NCBI GenBank assembly: GCA_903898855.1
Contig: CAIUHB010000071.1
Span: 14,265-78,264 of the forward strand
Direction: 5' to 3'
Length of the DNA: 64,000 nucleotides
From: an uncultured Actinomycetes bacterium
GTDB taxonomy: Bacteria; Actinomycetota; Actinomycetes; Nanopelagicales; Nanopelagicaceae
Part shown: positions 49,358 through 57,530 of the stretch, piece by piece
How positions within the stretch are numbered: the stretch's first letter is position 1
Layout: each line of letters opens with the position of its first letter
Notes under the pieces: generated by a model
What the model was told of the DNA's origin: nothing
Seen by the model: only the letters and a program-made list of their open reading frames with translations
The model's database searches: none
Made by a program: the position numbers and the translations under genes

Positions 49358-49579
49358 TTAACCCTTTCTAATTCGCAGCGTTCTTGCGACTCCATCAGCA
49401 TACTCGACAACACCGGACTCACGCAAATCGCGGCATACGTTATAGACAGTGCCAAGAGATAGCCCCGTAGACTGCGCAATGTCTCTGAAACTCGGCCCCC
49501 ACGTGTGCGACTGATACCAGTCGATGATTGCTTGTCGTACGGATAATTCATTGGATTCTTTCGCATTAAGCTTCGACAT
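49358..49579 (-). CDS. LexA-type DNA-binding domain protein without protease domain
   Basis: 73 aa from ATG 49579, which lies inside the end of recA (14-base overlap). The sequence [20 protein letters not shown], then LRESGVVEY, is the winged-HTH of LexA (host form: PSIREIG...). The S24 autoprotease domain, which allows RecA-triggered self-cleavage, is absent. A free LexA-type domain could bind SOS boxes as a constitutive repressor or competitor. It is co-transcribed with recA. Confidence 0.8.
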   Translation of the reverse strand: MSKLNAKESNELSVRQAIIDWYQSHTWGPSFRDIAQSTGLSLGTVYNVCRDLRESGVVEYADGVARTLRIRKG

Positions 49580-50603
49580 CTTCTTCAGCTCCCATGATAA
49601 CATCGGCCAACGGGCCGCCAGCCAGAGCAACTACTTCCGAGTAAATAATCTCGTACATGCCAGGGTGCGAGTCGATAAAATTGCGCGCCTTGAGCTTGCC
49701 CTGACCGAGTTGCTCGCCTTGATAGGTGAGCCAGGAACCGGACTTCTTAATGATACCAAAGTCAACGGCACAGTCGATGAGCGCCCCAGTCTTGGGAACG
49801 CCGATTCCGTACACCAGGTCAAACTCAGCCTGACGGTACGGGGCAGCAACCTTATTCTTGACAACCTTAACTCGCGTGCGGTTGCCGGTCGCTTCCTCGC
49901 CGGTCTTGAGGGTTTGGATGCGACGGACATCAAGGCGAACCGAGGAGTAGTAAGGCAGTGCCTTGCCGCCCGGCGTGTACTCGGTCGGGCCATAGAGCTT
50001 GCCGATTGACTCGCGAAGCTGGTTAATGAATACGACCAGAACTTCATTGTCCGAAGCAACGCCCGTCATCTTGCGTAGCGCTTGACCAATAAGCCGTGGC
50101 TGAAGGCCAACGTGGTGGTCTCCCATCTCGCCCTCAATCTCCGCGCGTGGCACTAGCGCCGCGACTGAGTCGATGACTACGACAGAGATGTGGCCGGAAC
50201 TGATAAGACGGATGGCCGTTTCAAGGCCTTGCTCAGCATTGTTGGGCTGCGACATAAGCAGTTCGTCAAGATGGACGCCAATTGCCTTTGCGTAAACGGG
50301 GTCTAGGGCGTGCTCGGCATCAATGTAGGCGCAGACCAAGCCGTTCTTTTGAGCCTCCGCGATAACGTGGAGGGCGAGCGTTGACTTGCCCGAGGAAGGG
50401 GGGCCGAAGAACTCCACAATACGGCCAAACGGCAAACCGCCAACGCCCAAAGCGATGTCCAACGGCAAGACGCCGGTCGACAAAACATTAACGGGTTGGA
50501 TGCTCGATTCGTCAAGGCGCACGACCGTTCCTGCGCCGAACTGCTTATTAATATCGGCCAGCACTGCCTCTAAGCTGTTGCTCTCCGTAGGCTTTTTTGC
50601 CAT
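49566..50603 (-). CDS. recA: RecA recombinase
   Basis: 345 aa, full length and with all core motifs: Walker [10 protein letters not shown] (residues 67-75; bacterial consensus GPESSGKTT), the [10 protein letters not shown] segment, [26 protein letters not shown], and [10 protein letters not shown]. The C-terminal domain is present and ends acidic (GAEEDVEA). Phage-encoded RecA, first gene of the leftward recombination operon. GAGGAGAG ribosome site. The divergent promoter at 50626-50662 probably controls it. Confidence 0.97.
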   Translation of the reverse strand: MAKKPTESNSLEAVLADINKQFGAGTVVRLDESSIQPVNVLSTGVLPLDIALGVGGLPFGRIVEFFGPPSSGKSTLALHVIAEAQKNGLVCAYIDAEHALDPVYAKAIGVHLDELLMSQPNNAEQGLETAIRLISSGHISVVVIDSVAALVPRAEIEGEMGDHHVGLQPRLIGQALRKMTGVASDNEVLVVFINQLRESIGKLYGPTEYTPGGKALPYYSSVRLDVRRIQTLKTGEEATGNRTRVKVVKNKVAAPYRQAEFDLVYGIGVPKTGALIDCAVDFGIIKKSGSWLTYQGEQLGQGKLKARNFIDSHPGMYEIIYSEVVALAGGPLADVIMGAEEDVEA

Positions 50604-50625
50604 GTCTCTCCTCTGCTAGGTACCC

Positions 50626-50662
50626 CAGTATACACATATGTTCAGCGTAAGTGTGTATACTG
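50626..50662. promoter_or_regulatory. Symmetrical divergent promoter between recA and the SNF2 gene
   Basis: CAGTATACAC (50626-50635) and GTGTATACTG (50653-50662) are a perfect inverted repeat, and each arm holds a TATACT -10 for one direction. Between them is ACATATGTTC (50634-50643), a half LexA-type box also found at 3446 and 59096. The rightward -10 (50656-50661) ends six bases before the SNF2 ATG at 50668, giving a leaderless mRNA; the leftward one leaves room for the recA ribosome site. Confidence 0.7.
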
Positions 50663-50667
50663 GCCAC

Positions 50668-52737
50668 ATGAGAAAAGGCCGCAGGATGCTCAACTACGCT
50701 TGGGTGCACAACAACGAAATTTACGTCAAGGCGCGTTACAGCGTTGACTTTGTCGATGATTGCAGGGCAATCGAAGGGCGACGCTGGTGCAACGACACCA
50801 AGACGAACGTCTTCCCCATGTCGGCTTCCATCATGGTGAAAGAACTGGCACGCAAGTGGGCGATTCAGTTACCGCCAGAAGTCAACAGCCTCCCCGAAAT
50901 TAAAGAGGACTACATTAGTTCTGGTCGTCCATACAATGTCGACGTTGCAGACGGGAAGGTCAACATTTGCTTTGACTACGACCCTATCTTAATTCAGACC
51001 GTCAGAAGCTACATCTCTAATGTCTTTTGGGATGGCATCTCGAAGCAGTGGATAGCCCCCATCGAAGCCGCTTACGACGCTTTTATTTTTGCGGGGGCAT
51101 TTGACCTTCTGGTCTCTCCCGCTATCGCCGAGTTGGCAAACAAAGACGGTCTTAAGAGGCAGGCAATGGTCGAAGCGTCGTCAGCGCTGGACGCCGACAT
51201 TGAAATCCCGGGGATAGCTATGGAGCTTTTGCCCTACCAGAAGGCTGGCGTTGCGTACATCAAGAAGGTGCGGAAAGCAATCCTTGCCGACCAACCGGGC
51301 CTGGGTAAGACGGTTCAGGCTCTGGCAGCCATTGTGAGCGAAAATGCCTTGCCCGCCGTAATTGTTTGCCCCAATTCCTTAAAGCTCAACTGGGCGAGAG
51401 AGATTGACAAGTTCTTCCCGGGGCACAAAACGACTGTTCTGAGCGGAACAAAGAGCGAAGAAATCGAAGATTCTGACTTTCTGGTTATCAACTATGACAT
51501 CCTCTACGACAGAGTGAATGACATCAAGAGCCATGGTTACATCTCGCTGGTTGTCGATGAGTCTCATGCTATCAAAAACGGTAAGAAGCGACACGTTTGC
51601 CCCCGTTGCAAGGCTCCAATGCGCAGTAACGCCAAGAACTGTAGCTCATGTTCAGCGACCAGCGTTCGACCCCTTGAATTGTGGACGGTAAAGCGAACTG
51701 ATGCCGTGATGAAGTTGGCCCGCGAATTGAGCGAGCAACGCTTCGTCATTCTGTTGACTGGCACTCCGATTACCAACCGTCCCATGGAACTTGTCCCACA
51801 GCTTGAGGCAATTCAAAAGCTGGATAGTTTCGGCGGAGCGTGGCGGTTCAAGAATCGTTATGCACCAAGCAAAAATGTTGCGACAAACTCAAAAGAGCTT
51901 AACGAAAAGTTACGTTCTATGTGTTTCGTGCGACGCGTCAAAAAAGATGTTTATGGCGAGCTGCCACCTCTTCGAGAAGCGACGCAATACTTGTCACCTT
52001 CTGACGAAATTATGAGCTGGTACAGGGGTATTGAGCTAGACGCCATCGAATACTTCGCAAACAGGGCGAGGGAACTGGCTGCCGAAGCCGGTGAAGACGA
52101 AGACGGAGCCTACTGGGAAAAGAAAATGCGCCTCGAGCCGATGCGAAGCCTTGTGGAAATAACTGCTTTGCGCACCGCCATCGCCAAGGTGAAAAAGGAC
52201 AGCGCTATTCAGTGGATAGATAACTTCTTGGAGTCAAGCGAAGACGAAAAAGTTATTGTTTTTGCGGAGCACATTGAGTTTGTCGAAGAGCTTGCCAAGT
52301 ACTACGGTGGCATAGCGGTGAAAATCCGTGGTGGCGTTTCCGTCGACGACCGTCAGGCCGCGGTTGACCGCTTCCAGACAGACCCTTCCTGTAGGCTCTT
52401 TATCGCCAACATGCAGTCGGCATCGGAGGGGTTAACCCTTACGGCTGCCAGCGATGTTGTATTCTGTGAGCTTGGCTGGACTCCTGCCATACACGACCAG
52501 TGTGTGTCTAGAGCCTATGGCCGAGCAAATGATTTACATGGTGCTACGGCGTGGTATCTTCTAGCACCGAACACCATCGATGAATCGACCTTCCAGTTGA
52601 TTGCCAGCAAACGAGAAATCGTCGATGCTGTTACGGAAGGGTTTGACATCGTATCGGTGAACGAGAGTATGATTGGCGAACTATCGGTAATGTTGGCAAA
52701 GAGAGGATTAGATGCAACCGGAGGAATACACAGTTGA
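50668..52737 (+). CDS. SNF2-family helicase/translocase (SMARCAL1-like) with zinc insert
   Basis: 689 aa from ATG 50668. The N-terminal 180 residues are a separate DNA-binding-like domain. Helicase core: GLGKT (211-215), VCPNSLKLNW, DESH (297-300), LLTGTPITN, then the second half with VIVFAEH and GLTLTAASDVVF, RAYGR. A zinc ribbon with CPRC and CSSC (311-328) is inserted right after motif II. Related annealing helicases remodel stalled forks. Its 3' end overlaps the initiator gene by 26 bases. Confidence 0.9.
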   Translation: MRKGRRMLNYAWVHNNEIYVKARYSVDFVDDCRAIEGRRWCNDTKTNVFPMSASIMVKELARKWAIQLPPEVNSLPEIKEDYISSGRPYNVDVADGKVNICFDYDPILIQTVRSYISNVFWDGISKQWIAPIEAAYDAFIFAGAFDLLVSPAIAELANKDGLKRQAMVEASSALDADIEIPGIAMELLPYQKAGVAYIKKVRKAILADQPGLGKTVQALAAIVSENALPAVIVCPNSLKLNWAREIDKFFPGHKTTVLSGTKSEEIEDSDFLVINYDILYDRVNDIKSHGYISLVVDESHAIKNGKKRHVCPRCKAPMRSNAKNCSSCSATSVRPLELWTVKRTDAVMKLARELSEQRFVILLTGTPITNRPMELVPQLEAIQKLDSFGGAWRFKNRYAPSKNVATNSKELNEKLRSMCFVRRVKKDVYGELPPLREATQYLSPSDEIMSWYRGIELDAIEYFANRARELAAEAGEDEDGAYWEKKMRLEPMRSLVEITALRTAIAKVKKDSAIQWIDNFLESSEDEKVIVFAEHIEFVEELAKYYGGIAVKIRGGVSVDDRQAAVDRFQTDPSCRLFIANMQSASEGLTLTAASDVVFCELGWTPAIHDQCVSRAYGRANDLHGATAWYLLAPNTIDESTFQLIASKREIVDAVTEGFDIVSVNESMIGELSVMLAKRGLDATGGIHS

Positions 52738-53674
52738 TGGGCGTAGAGCGTACGCCCAGCTGAGCGTTGGAGACGCCACGTTTGTTGGCGAAATTACACA
52801 CGAGAAGTCGGTCAATGTACCGGCATGGATTATCTCGGACCCGAACATTTCGGACAGAGCGGTGCGCCTATGGTGCTATTTGAAGGGCGCCTTAACGCGC
52901 TCTTTCTCTCTGCCCGGAACATCACACCGTTCGCTGGCCGAGGTTCTCGACGTTAGCGAGCGTTCTGCTCGAGAGGCTATCTACGAGCTCCGAGACGCTG
53001 GGGCTATCGTCGTCCAGCCTCGATACCGTAAGGGCAAGCAGCTCGGGAACTTCTACTACCTGTGGCCCGCCGTGCCTGCTGGCGACGAAAATAGGGTGGC
53101 ACCAGATTGCCATGGTGGCAGTATTTTGCCAGGGGTATTAGATATTAATATTAATAATAATAATGCCCAACCGGAGAGCAAAGCGAAGAGGGAGCGTCGG
53201 GAGTACACCGAGGCATTCGATGAGATGTGGGATATTTATCCTCGTCGCATTGGCAAAGCCAAGGCGTTTATCTGCTTTAACAAACTAATTAACAACGGGG
53301 AGGATGCTCAACTCCTAATGGAAGCCGTGAAGGCATACGCCAGTGAGCGCGCCGGCAAGGATGAAACTTACACAATGCACGCGGCTACCTTTTTTGGGCC
53401 TGCGAATCCGTGGAAGGACTACCTGACCGGAACTCAGGCTGACGGGTATGAGCCGGACGGAGAAGAGCTGACCGCGGCTACCATTTACGACATCTACGAC
53501 CGTGGCGAAGGCTGGGTCGATTATCAAAGCGGTGAGCCGGTTTCCCGGTTTGACAACCCCCTCAAGCACGGGTACTCTCGACCGCGTAATCCGGCTGGCC
53601 AGTTGGTCGACGCCAGCGGCAAACCGTACATGCTTGACGCGCAGGGCAAGCGGCGCTATGATGACTGGAGTTAG
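52712..53674 (+). CDS. Replication initiator with winged-helix domain (contains origin-like repeats)
   Basis: 320 aa. Residues about 28-115 are a winged helix (WIISDPNISDRAVRLWCYL; SHRSLAEVLDVSERSAREAI; LRDAGAIVV), typical of phage/plasmid initiators (lambda O, RepA-like). Residues 128-151 are a low-complexity Asn/Ile linker coded by origin-like module B (53097-53163). The C-terminal part has a FDEMWDIYPRRIGKAKAFICF domain found in phage replisome-organiser proteins. Its place before the DnaB-like gene supports the role: origin binding and loading of that helicase. Confidence 0.83.
   Translation: MQPEEYTVDGRRAYAQLSVGDATFVGEITHEKSVNVPAWIISDPNISDRAVRLWCYLKGALTRSFSLPGTSHRSLAEVLDVSERSAREAIYELRDAGAIVVQPRYRKGKQLGNFYYLWPAVPAGDENRVAPDCHGGSILPGVLDININNNNAQPESKAKRERREYTEAFDEMWDIYPRRIGKAKAFICFNKLINNGEDAQLLMEAVKAYASERAGKDETYTMHAATFFGPANPWKDYLTGTQADGYEPDGEELTAATIYDIYDRGEGWVDYQSGEPVSRFDNPLKHGYSRPRNPAGQLVDASGKPYMLDAQGKRRYDDWS
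53097..53163. repeat. Origin-like module B inside the initiator gene
   Basis: Two TGGCA-N6-TGCCA palindromes (53097-53112 and 53116-53131) separated by TGG, then GGGGTATTA and an AT-rich tract to 53163. It is the mirror image of module A at 7120-7167: same arms, same six-base spacers (different sequence), same three-base separator, same GGGGTATTA and AT tract. Location within an initiator gene recalls lambda ori in gene O. Confidence 0.8.
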
Positions 53675-53680
53675 AAAAGG

Positions 53681-54907
53681 ATGAACATGGAACAGAACGC
53701 AAAGAACGTTCTACCGTACGACAAAGTGGCAGAAGAGAGCCTTATCGGAGCAATGTTGCTTCGCCCCGAGGCTGCTTTGGTTGGCGTGGAGAACTGCAAC
53801 CCCGATGACTTCTACATGCCTCGTCATGTGCGAATTTTTTCGGCTATTCGTAACCTTGTTGCGAAGGGCAGTCCGGTTGACGTTTCGCTAGTCGCGGCTG
53901 AGATGATGGACCCGAACGCCATCACCGACATGCTCGAGCTCATGGCTAACTGCCCCATGGCAAGCCACGCCATCGAGTACGCAAAGGTTGTGGTCCGTTA
54001 CAGCACCTCTCGCAAGATGCTGAAGCAGTTCGAAGAGGACAAGACCATCATCCAGTCCGGCGGTGACCCACTTGCCGTTGCTACCAACCTCGAGAAGTTC
54101 ATTGGCGGGCTGGGCACCGTCCGCTCAACCGAGCCCGAGGCAATGACGATTCGTGAGCTCTCGGGTTCGTCGGAGCGCATTGCTCCGGTTGTTATTCCCG
54201 GGATGATGAACCGTGACTACCGAACCATCGTGGTGGGCGAAGAAGGTAGCGGTAAGTCTTTACTTTTGCGAACCATCGCCATGTCGGCTTCGCAGGGCTT
54301 TCACCCCTTTAGCCACCAGCGCATTGACCCCGTTCGAGTTCTCATTGTTGACCTTGAGAACCCCGCTCAGGCGATTCTCCAGACCGGCGAGCCCTACATG
54401 AAGAACCTCATGCTTCGCGACCCCGACAACTACGAAGAGGAGCGCCTTAAGATTTGGCGCCGGCCCGGCGGAATCGAGATTCGTCGCATGGCAGACCGTG
54501 CCGAACTACAGCGAGAGATTGCGGCTCACCGTCCCGAGTTGGTTTGCATCGGACCCGTCTACAAGATGTACCGCCGTGGCGCAAATGAATCGTACGAGGA
54601 TTCTGCGGACGAAGCCATGGCCATCCTCGATGACCTCCGCACGCGTTTTGAGTTTGCTCTGGTCATGGAGCACCACGCGGCCAAGGGCAAGCAAGGCGAG
54701 CGTCGCGACCTGTCTCCGATGGGTTCACAGCGTTGGATGGCGTGGCCGGAAATCGGTATCTCTCTGTACAAGGATAAGGATGACCCCACGGTCCTTAACG
54801 TTCAGCGTTACCGTGGAGACCGTTTGGCTGGCGTCAACTGGCCCGACAAGATTGTTCGCGACACCACTTGGCTAGTGGATGGCGTGTGGAATAGCCGTAC
54901 TTTTTAG
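53681..54907 (+). CDS. Replicative helicase-type ATPase: DnaB N-terminal domain fused to RepA-like AAA
   Basis: 408 aa. Residues 10-115 match the DnaB N-terminal domain (VAEESLIGAMLL; DFYMPRHVRIFSAI; NCPMASHAIEYA). The remainder is a RecA-fold ATPase of the RepA/AAA_25 type: VVGEEGSGKSLL (about 186-197), VLIVDLEN, PELVCIGPVYKMYR, and VMEHHAAKG. Likely the replicative helicase, loaded by the initiator encoded seven bases upstream. ATG 53681 or the second ATG at 53687 could start it. Confidence 0.85.
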   Translation: MNMEQNAKNVLPYDKVAEESLIGAMLLRPEAALVGVENCNPDDFYMPRHVRIFSAIRNLVAKGSPVDVSLVAAEMMDPNAITDMLELMANCPMASHAIEYAKVVVRYSTSRKMLKQFEEDKTIIQSGGDPLAVATNLEKFIGGLGTVRSTEPEAMTIRELSGSSERIAPVVIPGMMNRDYRTIVVGEEGSGKSLLLRTIAMSASQGFHPFSHQRIDPVRVLIVDLENPAQAILQTGEPYMKNLMLRDPDNYEEERLKIWRRPGGIEIRRMADRAELQREIAAHRPELVCIGPVYKMYRRGANESYEDSADEAMAILDDLRTRFEFALVMEHHAAKGKQGERRDLSPMGSQRWMAWPEIGISLYKDKDDPTVLNVQRYRGDRLAGVNWPDKIVRDTTWLVDGVWNSRTF

Positions 54908-54919
54908 GAAAGGTGAATA

Positions 54920-55114
54920 ATGGAGAAGCTAACTTTTGAAGAGTGGTATCAGTATGGTATCGATAACGGATTCTGCTCACCGCAGTTCTGTAACACTCAC
55001 GACGGATACCCAATGCACGAGTCCGAGGTAGACGCCTGGGACCAGGGCGGAGACCCCTGCGCCCACATGGTTCGTCTCGGCACGGAGGCAGATTGGGACA
55101 TCTCGGAATGGTAA
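54920..55114 (+). CDS. Small acidic Cys-containing protein, 64 aa
   Basis: AGGAAAGG ribosome site. Acidic and aromatic-rich: FEEWYQYGIDNGFCSPQFC, then NTHDGYPMHESE and GGDPCAHMVRL. The three Cys and several His could bind a metal. Similar small proteins are frequent in actinophage replication regions, function unknown. Its stop overlaps the WhiB-like start. Confidence 0.78.
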   Translation: MEKLTFEEWYQYGIDNGFCSPQFCNTHDGYPMHESEVDAWDQGGDPCAHMVRLGTEADWDISEW

Positions 55115-55575
55115 TCGCCATGTTTGGTTCCAAGGGAGCAGGGGAAGATTGGCGGGCCGAAGCGTCTTGCCGTGGTATTGAGATTGAGCAGTTCTTCAAG
55201 CCCAATATTTCAAGGGACGTAAGGGCAGCCTGTAGGGAGTGCCCGGTTCGCGAAGCCTGCCTCAACCACGCCATTTTGTACGAAGAGTTTGGTTATTGGG
55301 GAGGGACACACCCAAAGGAACGCGTTGCTATACGACGCGCCTTGGGCATCAAGCCTCAGTACCTTTCGGTTGGACGAATCATTGAGCCTAAAGTGCCTGA
55401 TGAGAGGGAAGTTTACCCTATCGAGCACGGTACCCGCTCGGGATACCAGTTGCATGTAAAGCGTAGTATTGGGTTTGAGCTACCCAATGGCGAAGATTGC
55501 GGTTGCCGTGCGGCCAATGCCGCGCACATTAAGGCGTATCGAATCAAGAAACGCGAAGAGCAGGAGTCTCGATGA
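55108..55575 (+). CDS. WhiB-like iron-sulphur regulator, copy 2
   Basis: 155 aa if ATG 55108 is used (overlap with the previous stop); ATG 55120 is an alternative. Cluster Cys: SCRG, then AACRECPVREAC, followed by FGYWGG and ERVAIRRALG. A C-terminal extension of about 75 residues contains CGCRAANAAHIKAYR, which may be a second DNA- or protein-binding unit. Lies in the rightward replication operon and overlaps the next gene by ATGA. Confidence 0.88.
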   Translation: MVIAMFGSKGAGEDWRAEASCRGIEIEQFFKPNISRDVRAACRECPVREACLNHAILYEEFGYWGGTHPKERVAIRRALGIKPQYLSVGRIIEPKVPDEREVYPIEHGTRSGYQLHVKRSIGFELPNGEDCGCRAANAAHIKAYRIKKREEQESR

Positions 55576-56285
55576 CCGAACTGGAAAAAGAACAAGCCGA
55601 ATCATTGTGGGCCGAGCACTACCCCGACGAGAAAATGCCCGGTTCGTGGGAGCCCGTTGAAGGCAAGTGCGGAGCTCGTGTCCGCAGCAAGGCATTGCGT
55701 GAGCTGGATATTGTCCGTTACTGCACGAAGACCGCCGGCATGGGCACAAACCACTTCGGCGAGGGAACGTGCAAGTTCCATCTCGGTAACTCTGCCAATC
55801 ACACCACCAGCGCGGTAAAGGTAAAGATGACCAAAGAGCTCGCCACTCTGTCGCAACGCCTTGGTGAAGCCGACCCTATTGGCCCGCCCGAAGTAGAGGC
55901 TTGGCAGTTGGCATCCAAGATGAAGCAATGGTCTCTCATGTTGGAAGAGAAGCTCGACGAGCTCGAGGGAGCTATCGAGACTACCGACAAGGCTGGCGTT
56001 GAGCATGCTCGGGCCCTTATCGAAATCCTCGAGCGCGCCTGGGAGCGCTTTCAATCATCGCTTGAGTTCATGCTTAAGTATGACCTTAAGAAGCGGGTTA
56101 TTGCTCTCGAGGAACATCAGGCCAGTCTTATCGGCGCCGCGTTCATGGCCATCATCCTGAGCCAAGACCTTCGCCTTACGGAAGCGCAAATCAACATTGC
56201 CCGCTCCATGTTTGCCGCCAAGATGAACGAGTTTGGTCCGGCTATCGAGCCCTCGTGGGCTGCCAATATTGTCGACGTAGACTAG
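55572..56285 (+). CDS. Phage protein with Cys/His motif and helical body, 237 aa (small-terminase candidate)
   Basis: The N-terminal part has KCGARVRSKAL, VRYCTKTAGMGTNH, then GEGTCKFHLG: a Cys/His motif seen in actinophage proteins near terminases and in small-terminase-like proteins. The rest (residues 85-215) is a helical bundle with coiled-coil character. A small terminase role is possible because none is found near terL, but the location in the replication region is unusual. Last gene before the bidirectional terminator. Confidence 0.68.
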   Translation: MTELEKEQAESLWAEHYPDEKMPGSWEPVEGKCGARVRSKALRELDIVRYCTKTAGMGTNHFGEGTCKFHLGNSANHTTSAVKVKMTKELATLSQRLGEADPIGPPEVEAWQLASKMKQWSLMLEEKLDELEGAIETTDKAGVEHARALIEILERAWERFQSSLEFMLKYDLKKRVIALEEHQASLIGAAFMAIILSQDLRLTEAQINIARSMFAAKMNEFGPAIEPSWAANIVDVD

Positions 56286-56300
56286 CGCGTTGCAACGCAA

Positions 56301-56337
56301 AAAGGGGGCGGGTAAATCCCGCCCCCTTTATTTATGC
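56301..56337. terminator. Bidirectional terminator between convergent operons
   Basis: AAAAAGGGGGCGGG-TAAAT-CCCGCCCCCTTTATTTA: a perfect 10-bp GC stem with A-rich and T-rich flanks, so it works in both directions. It separates the rightward replication operon (stop 56285) from the leftward operon (stop 56345). Confidence 0.92.
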
Positions 56338-56344
56338 GTTTGCG

Positions 56345-56716
56345 CTATTCGGCGAACTCGCGGTTCTGGCCAACGTAGCGGACGTAAACCGTCCAAGTGC
56401 CGTTTTCGTTGATGCGAGCAGTGGACTCATAGGGGAGCGTCTTTCGGTCAACTCCCTTGAGGCTGTAGTTGCCGACAAGCGTGCGAAGAGCCTGTCCGGT
56501 GTCGCCACCAGTCTTGGCGTTGTCCTTCCACACGAACCACTCGCCGGGGTTCTGCTGGAGCTGAGCGCGTCGTGCAATGGTCGCAGCGGTGCTGCCACCA
56601 CGCTGACCTGCGCGCGTGCGACGAGGACGAGGGTCTTCCTTGGGCATCGGCTTTACGTTCTCAATGCCAGTTTCGACGGGGACACCGTAAAACTTGATGT
56701 TGTCGCTGTATTCCAT
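56345..56716 (-). CDS. Basic/aromatic small protein, possibly DNA-binding, 123 aa
   Basis: ATG 56716 behind AGAAGAGG. After a basic, Gly-rich segment (RPRRTRAGQRGGSTAATIARRAQLQQ) comes a domain with GEWFVWKDNAKTGGDTGQAL, then RKTLPYESTARI and WTVYVRYVG: a pattern shared by small actinophage proteins of unknown function. Last gene of the leftward operon and followed by the bidirectional terminator. Confidence 0.75.
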   Translation of the reverse strand: MEYSDNIKFYGVPVETGIENVKPMPKEDPRPRRTRAGQRGGSTAATIARRAQLQQNPGEWFVWKDNAKTGGDTGQALRTLVGNYSLKGVDRKTLPYESTARINENGTWTVYVRYVGQNREFAE

Positions 56717-56778
56717 TTCTACCTCTTCTTTTAGGTTGTTATTTTTAGTATAGCAGTCTTGACGTTGCTCCATCACCA

Positions 56779-57177
56779 CTACTTCGATGACCTTGCTTCG
56801 TCTCGCTCTGCGATTCCATCGCGGATTGACCATAGCCCACGCTTGACGCGGGTGAAAAAGTCAGTGTTATCCTTGATGACCTTGATTGCCGTAGGGTAGG
56901 ACACGCCTAGCTCCGTAGCGATTTCTTGTGTTGTAAGGGATTCGCCGACTCGGGTCTTCACCCACGCATGGAGGTTCCCGTGCTTGTCGGTCTTTTCTTT
57001 CTTCTTGTTCTCAGGCGAAATGCCGGTCAACTGCTCGATTAGGGTGCGGCTAACCATATGTGTGACGAGTGATTCCACCACGCCCGCTTCGGTTGCGCCT
57101 TCACGCTTTGCCTTTTCGATGATTGCTTCGGCGCGCAGGATTTCCTGACGCTCATTGACAGTCTTTCCTTCAGTCAT
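56779..57177 (-). CDS. Helix-turn-helix regulator, 132 aa
   Basis: ATG 57177 follows GGAGAGAAG. C-terminal winged HTH: ESLTTQEIATELGVSYPTAI, KVIKDN, then RVKRGLWSI (wing). The N-terminal half is helical (EAIIEKAKREGATEAGVVESLV) and may dimerise. Likely a phage transcriptional regulator. Overlaps the upstream gene's stop by eight bases. Confidence 0.8.
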   Translation of the reverse strand: MTEGKTVNERQEILRAEAIIEKAKREGATEAGVVESLVTHMVSRTLIEQLTGISPENKKKEKTDKHGNLHAWVKTRVGESLTTQEIATELGVSYPTAIKVIKDNTDFFTRVKRGLWSIRDGIAERDEARSSK

Positions 57178-57523
57178 AAAGCTTCTCTCCATTCTCGGAC
57201 ATCAGGTATGCAACTTCGAAGCTTAGCACCTGTCCAAGAAACACGCCAAACTCATAAACCTGATGCACCAAAATTTCGAGGTCTTCGCTATCCATCTCGC
57301 CCTCTGAAAAATCGGGGTGCAAACACTCGGCAAGATATTCTTTGTTGACTAATACAATGGTGCTCTTTTTGTCGCCCATGCGGATTAGTTGATGCGTAGA
57401 GCCGTTTGTTATGGCGCTCGGCTCGACGGCTACAGCAGACACCGTGTAATCACCAAGTATCAGTTTGGTGATGTGCTCTAGACCGTCCTCTGGTTCCCCT
57501 TCGAACCATTCGTGATTTTCCAT
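57170..57523 (-). CDS. Acidic protein, 117 aa, function unknown
   Basis: ATG 57523 follows a TAGGAGAAAG ribosome site. Acidic N-terminus (ENHEWFEGEPEDG), two strands and a helix-rich end (EDLEILVHQVYEFGVFLGQVL). No domain is recognised. In the leftward operon, between the HTH regulator gene and another acidic gene. Confidence 0.75.
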   Translation of the reverse strand: MENHEWFEGEPEDGLEHITKLILGDYTVSAVAVEPSAITNGSTHQLIRMGDKKSTIVLVNKEYLAECLHPDFSEGEMDSEDLEILVHQVYEFGVFLGQVLSFEVAYLMSENGEKLYD

Positions 57524-57530
57524 CTTTCTC

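Noticed and set aside
50638..50667. ATG at 50638 as the SNF2 start
   Set aside because: It lies upstream of the TATACT -10 and within the operator, so it would not be in the transcript; ATG 50668 fits.
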